Shown piece by piece: positions 50,982 through 62,900 of a stretch of 64,000 nucleotides of DNA. This stretch comes from Ancylostoma caninum. Lineage: Eukaryota > Nematoda > Chromadorea > Rhabditida > Ancylostomatidae. Numbering within the stretch: the stretch's first letter is position 1; each line of letters starts with the position of its first letter. The position numbers and the translations under genes are program-made. The stretch is taken from contig JBAJFG010000019.1 in NCBI GenBank assembly GCA_037903475.1, positions 1,240,001 to 1,304,000 of the forward strand, given 5' to 3'. The notes under the pieces are model-generated. The model ran no database searches. It saw nothing but the letters and a program-made list of their open reading frames with translations, and was not told the DNA's origin.

Positions 50982-53900
50982 GCGCTGAAAAAAGATGTTG
51001 TGACAAGGATCCATCCTGCTCGGAATGGGCGGAATATGGCCACTGCCAGGATAATCCTGAATGGATGCTGCCCAACTGTCCGCTCTCGTGCCGCTCTTGC
51101 CCCAAAAAGAAAAAGACACAGAAAGGAACAGACAACATTCAGAGATTACGTGAGTTTTGGTGGTGAGACTAGATTCGCAGTCGGAATCTGCGTGTTAGTT
51201 GTTTGTAAGTGGAAAGGGTAACAGAAAGTATAAAGCGGTTGTGACGATGATCTGCCTCAGAAGCCAAGCTGAAAAATCGTGCTGTTTCCTTTAATCCCTG
51301 TGCAAATTCGAGGCCAACAAAAAAAATAGGTGTCAATATTAACAAGGAAGCGTGAAATTAATTGCCGAAATGGACCCTTCAGTCCAAGGCGTTGTAACTT
51401 GGCTCAAAGACCACCTTTTTCAAGATTCTGGCAACCTTTCAATTTGGTAGATCCTCCTCGACAATTTAGTGAGGAGTCCACTTCTCTACGGCATGAAATG
51501 AGATCACGAGAATTCGTAAACTTTTGAAAGGCGATTTCAGCATGCGCTAGATCAGCAGACCGCTGCTGTCCCAGGATTCTATGCGGAGCACGGAAAAATG
51601 ACGTACAGTAGCGCAATGGTCTGAGGAATAAGGGCATTGAGTGAGAACCTCGATGCTTCACTACATCAGTTTTTGCCTGATGAGTTTCGAAATGTGTGGT
51701 ATAACGCTACGCTAGCCTGGAGCAGGGGAAAACCAGCTTTTGTTCAGCACTGCCGTCCACATCTCCAGTGGATTTCAACTCGAAACTGCAATGTTAAGAC
51801 TCTGCTGTCAACGATTGACTAGGCTGTAGAAGTGTGCAATCAATTACCTCTTTACAGCACCACCAAACTCCTGACACAACCTCTTTGGAGAGAAGATCTG
51901 GCTTGGAAAATCTTAAAAGTGGGAAATCGTTTCCACCCATATCGATTCGCATTTCTTATTATCGCACAGAAACTTAGCTTCATGCACAGTAATTACATGG
52001 TCTAGAAATCAGTTGTTTTGGGACAAAAAAATCAGGTTAGAAAAGATGTCACGCCAGATAAGACGTTGGTCATCAGTCAGATCGTGTGGCGTTCACGACT
52101 GCACTTATCTTATCCTGTTGATTGAAGTCAGATGTATTGAAACTACAGTGTAGTGAGCTTCCACCCCTGCTCTCATCATCCGAGTGGTTAGATTCGGTTT
52201 AGGTTTCACGGCTGTCCTGAACACCTGATCGTCTAGCGACATGCCAAGACCACGACCAAGGTTGCATTGGAGTTCAAAATCGTAGGAAGAAAACTTTGCG
52301 AACCTAGCTCACTGTCCTTTGGAACTGCCTACATGGTCCTAATGGAACGAAAACCAGGCTTTTCAATGTGTCCTTAGTCCGATGGAAGGAATTTCTTCCC
52401 ACTAGATTTTTTATCCATGATCCCGGATTGAGGTCAGTTCCTCATTTCTTATAATGCAAAGACTACCCATTTCTAAAAAACGTGTAATAGCCACAGATGG
52501 AGCTTGCTGTACGATAAAGGGAAGCGTGAATTTGTATCGGTAGACACTTCCTCCTATGTTTAATTTTTGCTAAACCAAATCTCCACGTTAGGTTAGGATT
52601 TTGGTGGTGCCATGAAGATATGATTCACTGCAGCCTCCTCGAACACGGCCAGACATTGAGAGGAGAGACCTAGCATCGTAATTTCGAGTTGATGTCCGCG
52701 AAACTGCCATAGATGGGATTGGCTGTGGTGAACAAAAGCTGGGGTGGTAGCAAACCTCTTGGAACGACGACGAAACGATGAACAGAAGGTCGCGGCGAAC
52801 TGTAGTGCTAAATCTATGGTTCAGAAATATGTCAGCGTACTTCGAGGACAGCGAGTGTCCCATGTGTGAAGGGTCGAAACCTCTAATGGTCGAAAGGTTT
52901 TGCAATGGCCTCACCTTTCAAACATCACGGTTGTCAGTTAGCTCGTAGCTTATTCAGTGTTGCATACCAGAGTCAACAGTTCGCCGCGACCTTCTGTTCA
53001 TCGTTTCGTCGTCGTTCCAAGAGGTTTGCTACCACCCCAGCTTTTGCTCACCACAGCCAATCCCATCTATGGCAGATTCGCGGACATCAACTCGAAATTA
53101 CGAGCTTCATGGCACCACCAAAATCCTAGCCTAACCTCCCTAACGTGGAGATTTGGTTTAGCAAAAATTAAACATAGGAGGAAGTGTCTACCGATACAAA
53201 TTCACGCTTCCTTTTATCGTACAGGAAGCAAGCTCTACCCAGAAATGTGTCTTCACCGGAAAGGAGTCAGCACACGCTCGACTGTCTACAATGACGAACC
53301 CGAACCATGAGCAAAAAGTCCTCTGGAGGACTTTTTCGCGAAACGACCGCCGTCTGCGTCTAGCACGCCGCACATTTTTTCGCTCCCCGTGTCCCCGTCG
53401 TTTCATACTGGCAGCAACTTCAGCGTGACAGTGAGCTCACAGTTCGATTCCGAGCTATGAGTTTACCCGCAAGTTTGGTCCCCGTTTCGTCATTGTTTTC
53501 AAGCACTGCACTTTAAGAACCATGTTCGGGCCGTTGAAGCCTACATTACCTCTCGCGAAGTTGCGTAAGATGGGATTTAGCTACCGGTTAGTATTCATCG
53601 TTAACTGACAGTTTAGGTTTACTACCACCATTGGTTTTCCCCTGCTCCAGAGTAACGTTAAGCCTGGCATTCCAAAACTCATCCGGCAAAAACTGATGCA
53701 CTAAGCCATGCCCTCAGTGCTCAGACCATCATCCTACTTTAGATGATTTTTCCGAGCCCCAGATACAATCCTGCGACAGCAACAGATTGCTGAACTGAAG
53801 CATGCTGAATCTGCCTCTCAAAGGTTGCGAATTTTTGTGACCTCAGTTTTTGTTTTAGAGGGGTGCAATCCACGAAAAATTGTCGAGGAGGACGTATGGA

Positions 53901-56900
53901 GTTGAATGGTTGCTAAGCTGATGAAAAAGGGGGTTTGAGTTGGGATACAACACTTTGAACTGAAAGGTCCATTTCGGCAATCAATTTCGCATAACTTGAT
54001 AGGTGATCGGTACTAAGGTTCCTATAGCAAAAAGATCCGTTTGAGCAAAATCTGAGACAATTTTATTTCCTGCCCTACATGAGGGAATACTTGAGCTCAT
54101 CGTATCGAGATGTCGTCCATGCAAACATCACTCCTGCGTATTCTTATGAGTATTGCTGAGTCCTATTCTCCTAAATTCCACCTAGATTCTTGATTCAGCG
54201 AGATGCCGAGAGAATGGAATGACGGATGAAGTGCGCCAAAAGTTCCTCGACATGCATAACTATTACAGGTAGCAACTAAATCAGTGTGACAGGTTACTAT
54301 GAAGTGGATTATGCGGGAACCATGTTGCCGTATTGCAGATCAAAGGTCGCTAAGGGACTAGCAAAGGATGGAGCTGGTGGATACGCCCCAAAGGCGGCTA
54401 GAATGAAGAAAATGGTGCGCATGTTATTATTAGAAGACTCCGTTATCAGCCATCTTCAAAGAAGTGTTGGACCCAAGTGTTTTTTTTATTAGTCTTACAA
54501 CTGGTATGGAGGGTGACCCAAGAGTCTTCGGCCGGCTTTCGGTGCTGCAAAAAACGGTATATAGAAAGCGATTATGATGGAGGGTGATTTACCAATAGCT
54601 ACACCACTGAAAATGAATGAAAACACCCTCCATATTTTCCGAAGTTTTCTGTGGGAAGATCTGCCAATGAAAAAATCACTTGTGTATGTGTCGCGATGTA
54701 TGGCATCGCGAAGCAAATCGTATAGAATTTCTGAGGGTGTCCACTATGGCAGTCACATTATAACAACGAGAAGAGTGACCTCAACAGAACGGCATTATTG
54801 CGATTGGGAGTGTAGATCCGAGGTATGACAGCTGTAGGAGATTGGATGCTAATCTTCAGCACGGACAACCGTTCGGTAAACCTTCGATTCGAGGCGCTCC
54901 GGATGATCTTTCGAAAAGCACGCCATACATTGAACTTCATTTCATCCAGGTGTCGTTAACACGCGATAGACTTCACTTGAGAGGCTACCGTCGGATGCAA
55001 CCATGTGAGCCCAGGTACTTGAATGCATTGGTCCTAGGGAGATCAGCGACAGTCAACTCTGATGGTGCTGTCCTCATGAATGTCGGTTGTCGGTTTCCAT
55101 GACGTTGAGCCGAAGGCCAAATTGTGCCAATAGTCACTCCATGCCTGCTTTTGCAGCTGCAGATCTTGTTTGTCTCCCGAGGTGAGCACAGCGTCATCAG
55201 CGAACAGAAGCGTCCAGAGTACCGTTCTCTGCCAGTCTCGCGTGGCGTCCATGACGATGATGAAAAAGAGTGGAGCGAGAGCCGAACACTGGTGCACCCC
55301 AACGGAGATGGAAAATTTTCCAGAAGTACCGGCGGCTATCTTCACTTTATTCTTAGAGTCAGCACAGAGAATCCGAACCAACTCTTCGGGAACGCTTGCG
55401 GTCTCAGCGTACCAAATTACTCCTGTCGGACGCGGTCGAAGGTCTTTTCTAAGTCGAAAAAAGCGAGATGTAGCGGTTTCTGTTTCTCACGGTGCTTCTC
55501 GAGAATTGAATAGCATCCATGGTGCCGCAGATGGTTACGAAGCAACACTGATTGGAGGAAAGCCGTACGATGTTGCGAATATGGCTGTCGAGGATGCGCT
55601 CAAATATCTTTATTGTATGAGACAACAAACGAAGTGGCCGGTAATTTGCGCAACAAGCTGAATTGTCCTTGCTTTTCCTGTTGTTGTTGTGCTTGCTGTG
55701 CTTCGCTGCTAGGTCGCAGGTGTCTTCTTCTCCGTAACGATCTGATTGGAGAACTTCGCCAGGGATCCCAGTATCGTGACTTCCAGAGCTCCGCTGTTGA
55801 ATCATCTGGCCCTGTTGCTTTACCAGCTTTCATTTTCTTAAGCGCAGCCACTCCTCAATGGTGATCAACTGGATGGCCCCATAGGTGAGCTGGGCACTTG
55901 GGATGAGCGCATGGTCAAGCTCTTCTGTTGCGATCTTTTTGAAGTAGTGGCACCATCGTTTTTTCACCTTCTGGCGATCCAGGAGTTGACCGCATTCATC
56001 GTTAATGCCGTGGAACCTTTCCACATCTTCCGCATTGCGTTGGCAAGACTCCACAAGTCCATATATGAAGCGCCTGCCATCCCTCGTGCTTACTCCCTGG
56101 AGACGTCGTTGGAATATGCTACCTTCGTCATGGCCACACCCTTCTTTGCGGCCATCTTCCACCACCACAAGCCAGTGGGATCCCAGTATCGTGACTTTAC
56201 AGTAACAGCACCAGGTGTCGGCCGTGCTGTGCTCGTATAAATCGAATCCAGCACTGCCGAACTATAGAGTCCTTCCCCTAGATCTATCCGCGTCGCAGGA
56301 CAAGCGCATGGTTATTTTTGGTCCGCGATTGGTTCCCTATCTGTGGGCGTACTGTACGGCATCTAGGGAGAAAGATTGGACAAGGTGCTGATGTTCAGGA
56401 ACAAGTCTGCATTGGAACGTTTTCGTATTGTCGCCCCTGCAGCACCAACAAGAAACAGGCTTCGTAGATGTAATTAGGGCACTTTTTTAGCAGTGGCCCT
56501 GACAAATAATACCCTCACTTCGGACAACACACTGTTTCTCTTATAATGTTTTCGCAACACTTGAACGCCGGCCAAAGAGTTTTGGGTCATTCTATGAATC
56601 AAAAGAATCGCCCCGATCAGGGGTGTGCGGAATTTTCTATTTTCCGTTTCACGCTTTCTGATTTCCGCCCATTTTTGGCCTTTCGTTTCATGTTTTTCGT
56701 TTTACGGGTTTTTGACCCGTAGAACAGAAAATCCTGAAAAATTATGGAGGGAGAGGGGCTATTGTTTCCGGCGGATTTCCTTATCCTGAAGAGGGTTCAT
56801 GTGTTTCGATGCGCAATGTACATACAATGTTCAGAACAATGGCGCCAAAATTGACGTCCAAACGCGATTTACGAAATTCGAACTATTTTGTTTGACTTTT

Positions 56901-59900
56901 TTGACATTCATCATCGTTCCGAACATGCCATGCAAGTGTCCTTCTTCTCTCAAAATTCTCAAGAAAAAGTTTCCACAGAAATGTGAGATGAACTGATATA
57001 AAATGTCCATGGGACTGTGACAAGCCATAGTAAGAGCATCAAGATTCTCGCGAAGCAACGCATGATGTAAACCTTCATAACAAAGCCATAAGGCTACATC
57101 CTAGTTGTCACTGTTTTAATCAGACGATGACCCCCAGCTCCACACTGCCGCCGCTGGCGCCTGATGTTTTGAGCAATGTTCGGGCTGCTTGTGCTTCACT
57201 TTCGCCACACACTCTTTTCCTCCTCCTTTCTCTATCGCTAACTCGCTCCCACGATATGCTTTGTGAATAGCGTGATCCTCCTCAGATTCCAAACGCATTT
57301 GCTACCGTAGTTACCTTTTTGTCTGAATTTTGAAGAATAGGTGTGCTCTAGTGTAAAGCAAAGAAGTCCAACTATTTACACTTAACAGCGTCTCGTCTAC
57401 TTGAACATCTAGTAAGAAATATGCTTATTGATTACATAACCCTGATAATCTCTCGTAACCAGGTGAAGGATAAATACTCCTCTATCCACCTACGCTCTAG
57501 GCGTTTACAGTAAGCACCATCAGTAGAGTTGAAGTTACTTAATTACTTGAAAGAGTCACAACGTCTGCTCATGAAGAAGATAGCTAGAAAAGCCAAATGT
57601 TCAAGATGACTTTTGGTGAAATACCTATGCTTGAGCAAAATTTTCCGCTTTTCGTTTTGCGGGATTTAAAATTTTACTTCCGCACATGCCTGGTCCTGAT
57701 TCAAATACTGGAGACAACCGACAGTAAGCTGATGTGAGCAAGCCAACCCAAGGAGAACTCGTGAAGAACTGGTCAGGAGAGGCTCGTCACTTTGTAGTTC
57801 CACTATGTAGTCCAGCTCTCTCCTCTGTGCATTTGTTTTCGAGGGATACATGGCATGGGTTGCATCGCTGCAACGTTGCATTCATAAGGGCAGTGGGAAA
57901 GTGGAAGGATGGTAGGATGTAGCGGCCTCTGCCGGAAGCATGAATTGCTGCACAACTATTACTGGCTTATTTCTCTGCAGTTCTCACGTGTCGTCCGCTG
58001 AGCTTAAATTCCTTTATGATTGCTGGGCCTGGAAAATATTTTGGAAACTTGGGATACAGTCAGAGAATACAGTTAAAAATGGAAAAGCGTTAGCTATTAC
58101 TCGAGCAATGAGCGAGTGCTCCTAATCAGAATGTCGTTGCACAGCAACATGAAGCATCGATTCGGGTGGAGTTCAACTTCTGCGCATGTTTGGAACTATC
58201 TTCCATCAATTAGGATCGTGATAGTGGCCATGCCACGATGAATCCCGCATAAGGCTTAGGCACAGCTTCTTAACTTTTTTTCTTTTTATCTCCTCGGCTA
58301 CAATCTTTGCGACGAGAAAGCAGCGAATAAATATTGGGTTGGTGCAAAAATAATGCGCGTTTTTCGTTGCTTCATCATCGGTCCTGAGAACTCTAGGTTT
58401 TTCTTACTACCAGAATAAGAAGTGTATTTTGTAGCATATTTCATGGCCTTTTCAAATATTTTGTACATTTTAAAAACATTTCAAATTATTGTCCAATCTT
58501 TAGCTCTGGAACGGAACACGCCAAATTTTTTTGCCGAACTCACTCCAGCGTAGGAAAACTCGGCGGCATAGCGGCAAGAGCCGCTCAGAATACCATCATC
58601 GTTTAAAGGCAGCACTCACGGAAATTTTCACTTCTGAAATGAGTCGCTTACCATGTAGCCGGCCGCTGGACAATCGCAACAGTAAGTTGAACACCTTGAA
58701 TGGCCACCTACCTGCGAAGATACTGCCGTGGACACATATGCCGCTCTGGACATTAGGGTTCCGTCGAGCCAACTAACGCCTTTGACTGGGTGTGTGCATG
58801 TGGTTCAGCGGGGGCGTGTCTATGAAATTCGTACCATTTGCAGGGTTCCGTGCCGGGACCCATCACGGAACACTCGTCCGCGCTGTGGACACACATGAAA
58901 TACCGCCATCTTTTTTTGTGTTTTTCGCGTGTTTCACGCTACTTCATCGTTGTCAATGAGTTCACCGTCCCTAAAAACCCCAATATACCGCGAAATCTTC
59001 AAAACAAAAATTTCCGTGAGTGCTGCCTTTAAGGTAAAAATATGTGAGCAAATGCATACCGCGGAGCTGCTCCCGGATTTTTCAACGTGGTTGGTCTTGC
59101 GTCAAAGATAAAGAATGTCGCATAGGACTTCCTGGGGTTTACGACTCCCAACTGATAGCAATAATCGAAGAGACCTCATTCAAAACGGCATATTTGTTAT
59201 AGCAGAACCTTGTATTTGTCGTCGGGCCATCCCTCTGTTAAGCAAAAATGGGAGGATGAAAATGTTCGACGAGTGGATGTCGCGCATATTGAGTGAACGA
59301 AAAAATTAGAAACCTCACTGTGTGGGCCCAGGGCTAAATAAAATGGATTCTACACTCTTGCACAGCAGCACAGCACCGTCCAGTCTCCCACACCAGACAC
59401 TCCACAAGTAAGGAACAACTAGGCTGGGAAACTCTGCCTCATATATCACAATCACTCTGAACTTTCTACCCGCGGCGCGGTACGTCCGAGGTTGGGAGGC
59501 GCTTCGCTACCGCGGTCATGCGTGGATTCACCGCGGGCACGTGCGGGTCCACCGCGGGAACATGCGGGTCCTCCGCGGGAACATGCATTTTTAAGGGACT
59601 GATTATTTTCTTTGAGAAATGATCCTGTGTATAAGTGCCTGACGTAAAGAGTAGGGGGCAAATCTACTCCAGCTGGCGTTCGCACGTTATCCTCCAAGCA
59701 TTTGTATTACACCACTGGGTTCGAACCTACTCAGATGCTTCCTGCCGCGGTGGATCCGCGGTAAGCCCGCGGTGGAATACGGGGAGTGACATCACTCCCG
59801 CACTGTGCCCGCAAATGGACCAACACATTTCCACGGTGGAACCGCAGTGTCATTGCTCCCACGGTGGATCCCGCGTATGCCGTATGGTGGACCCAAACAT

Positions 59901-62900
59901 TCTCGCTGTGGATCCTCGGTAAAACTGATAAGATTCATCCTGAGCTTGAACAAACCACACGTGTAGACTCGTATGGCGTAATGGATAAGAAGGCGGACTT
60001 CCTAGTATGCATTCGAGAGTATCTGTAAGGTTTAAATCCGGTGCTTGAGAAGAGATGGGAAGACGAAGTATAAGGCAGAGAAGATTTTACATTTTTCTTT
60101 CTTGTCTAGGCACTGCACAGACTTGCTATTTTAGCCGATGTGTCGCATGCAACACCCTATCAGGTAGGTTCCGCTTTCGCTAGTATAAATTAAAGGGTTA
60201 ATAGTGACATTGTGCGATGATTAGTAGTATACGTGATGAAGAATGACCTGCGCATAGCTCAAATGTCACTTTACACCAGGTAATTTACCCATGTTTAGTA
60301 CTACTAAAACAAACACATAGCGGTGATCCACACATGCCCTCAGGAAATCCGCATCACTCCAGCGGTGAATTCACACATGTCCGCGGTGGCCAACCGGCTC
60401 CCACCTCGGACGAACCGCGGATGCACCAAAGGCAGAAATTCTAGAGTACGTGCTTTCTCGAACTCATGATTCCAAGCCCGCTCTCTTATCCACTCGGCCA
60501 AAAGTGTTATCGCGCATGAAGGTTCTGCCGGCATTAATGTTCCAATCAGCTCTACTGCGGATCGACGGCGGGCCTGTGCGGATACACCGGTTGACATGTG
60601 CGGGCATGGCGCGGGAGTAACGCCAACCCCGGTCCTCCGCCGCGGGCACATGTGGATTTATCGTGAGCAACCGCTGATCCTTCGCAGAACCACCGCGGGC
60701 AGAAAGTTCAGACTGAACATCTCGCTCACTGACTACCACTCCCCCCGAGCTTCTCTTCTTCGAAGACTAAAGAGATATCAAAATTGCTTACCAGATATTC
60801 GTCGACTCTAGAAGGCCCCTTCCAACCGTGCGGTAATTACAGGATGTCTTTTGTAGATTATAATAGTCTCTTCGAAAAGGATGATTTCGAAACGAGTAAT
60901 GAGGTTTGGAATCAGATACATTAAAAAGCGTATTATTTTTGCACCAACCCTTTATTGGTTTTACTTACCAAGAAGTGGCAAAATCTCCTAAACGAGGATG
61001 TCCGTTCCACGAGTGCTACCTTCAAAAGCTATGACCATCTGTTTTATCGATGAAGTTTCGTACAGTTTGTCCGTGTTTATGAAAGAAAACTGTCATGTTT
61101 CTCTTCACGTTTTTTATTTTCTTCTCTAACACTCCCGCTCAAGAGTGAGCGGGAGACATCCGAATATGAGAGTTTTTGTCCCGCAAACTTTGCGAGAGAC
61201 CCGATTTGATACCGAAATTGAAAAACATGGGGAAGCAAAAATGCGCGTTGAGTTCTGGGGCACGATATGGTCCCCGTGCCCCGACAAAGACCGCTACTAG
61301 CGGAGCTGGACGCGCGAATAGCTCACGAATCTCCGGTTAATCCCGCAACAGTGTCAAAATGATGTCTCCCGCCGGAGCTACCGATCTTGTGCAGAAAATG
61401 ATAAGAGGCTGTTTTGTCAGGCGGGACTCCGGCACGAATGTCATAAGGTTTTCCGCAAAAGAGTTCAGAGTTATCATAAAACGTATTATGATTTCTGCAT
61501 CGGCGCCGCACCCATGCGCGACCGTGTCCCGGGCATCTCGCCTAGTCTCCACACTGAGCCACTGTTTTAACCCTGCCTCAGTGAGCCGGTCGAGTCTTAT
61601 AGGTCTCCACTCTCGCCGAAGCGGAAAGTAGACTGACATCTACCTGCAAACTGAGGCCCTAATATACTCCTTCTTCGCTAAGGGTTGCCGCGTGGCATTT
61701 ACAATAGCTCACCTTGCAGGACCGTATAAAAGCAAAGAGACGGGAGGGATGCCTTTATAACGAAGAGGAGGAACCAGACAGACGAGGGATGACACGGATG
61801 AGGGTTGCGCCCGCACAGATGGTGAAGACAGTAATATAATACGGGGCTATGGGTAGTCAGATGTGCGTTGGCGCTCTGCAAGGCAGAGTTGTCACTGACT
61901 AAAGAACAACTGTGAGAGTGATGCCCCGGCTCGAATGGTGGAGACATTTCCTCCGTTGTGATAAGGCTGCGCAGGCGTCCTAAAGTGGGAAAACGCGTGT
62001 AATCTGGTACAACGGTAAGATAAGAGTGCACCGTCGTTCAGATACGGGAAACACCTGGAATCAGCTCAGCTCCAACTGTAAGATAAGCGTGCGCCGGTGA
62101 CCGAAAGTGGCGATGTCACGGATGGTTCCAGCAACATATTTGCACAGATGGAATTTAGTTAGCAAAGGCCAAGAAAGACCTTTGGAAAGCTTGCGATTTC
62201 GAAGTGTTTAATTTTTGTGCACTCATTCAGGTATATGACTGTAAGATGGAAGAAAGCGCCAGGCAGCACGCATTGAAATGCCAAAGGAGACATTCCAATA
62301 ATCTTCTCCAGAAAGATCTCGGAGAAAATCTGTTCTACTCAAGCTTACTCCAGAAGAACAAAGTTGAAACGGCTATCGATGTATGTTCTTCATGAAACAA
62401 ATAGTAAGCTGGAAAACACGCTGCTACTGACGGAACTATTTTAGGCTCCCAGATCATGGTTTTGGGAGCTTATTGAAAACGGGCTCGGCCAGGAAAACAT
62501 ACTCAGGCGAAAGATTTGGGATAGGCCAGGAAAACCGATCGGACACTACACTCAAGTTGGAGCCTTTCCCTACTGTTTCTCTGCTCGAGGTAAATGCAAC
62601 GCAAATTGTTTTAAGATGGTCTGGCAGGACAGCTACAAGCTGGGATGCTACGTGCATTGGTGCGATTATATGACTATTGCGACCTGTCATTATGGACCAC
62701 AGTACGTGTTTCCTGGATTTCTTTGGAAATTACATCATCGCAAAGAATATATTTGCATTGCATACGATTGCATTAATTAGATTGAACACATCCAGGGGAA
62801 ATTTGTTTGGCGTTCCCATCTATGAAGTCGGGGATCCCTGCACAACTGATGATGATTGCGACTGCGACGACTGCACATGCAGCAGAGAGGAGGCGTTGTG

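Larger units (their letters stand above)
59465..60710. repeat. GC-rich repeat cluster with CCGCGG-type units
   Basis: Three blocks (59465-59585, 59745-59930, 60320-60710) contain many variants of TCCACCGCGGGAACATGCGG. The first shows about 27-bp tandem spacing. Between them are two tRNA-like stretches in opposite orientation. Confidence 0.6.
58334..60952. mobile_element. Mariner-ended composite element, 2.6 kb
   Basis: The left end TTGGGTTGGTGCAAAAATAA and the right end TTATTTTTGCACCAACCC are inverted copies resembling classic mariner ITRs, with TA at 58332-58333 and 60953-60954. No mariner transposase was recognised inside. It holds a TTAA-MITE and GC-rich repeats with tRNA-like segments. 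It could be one large non-autonomous element or two solo ends that happen to bracket other repeats. Confidence 0.6.
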
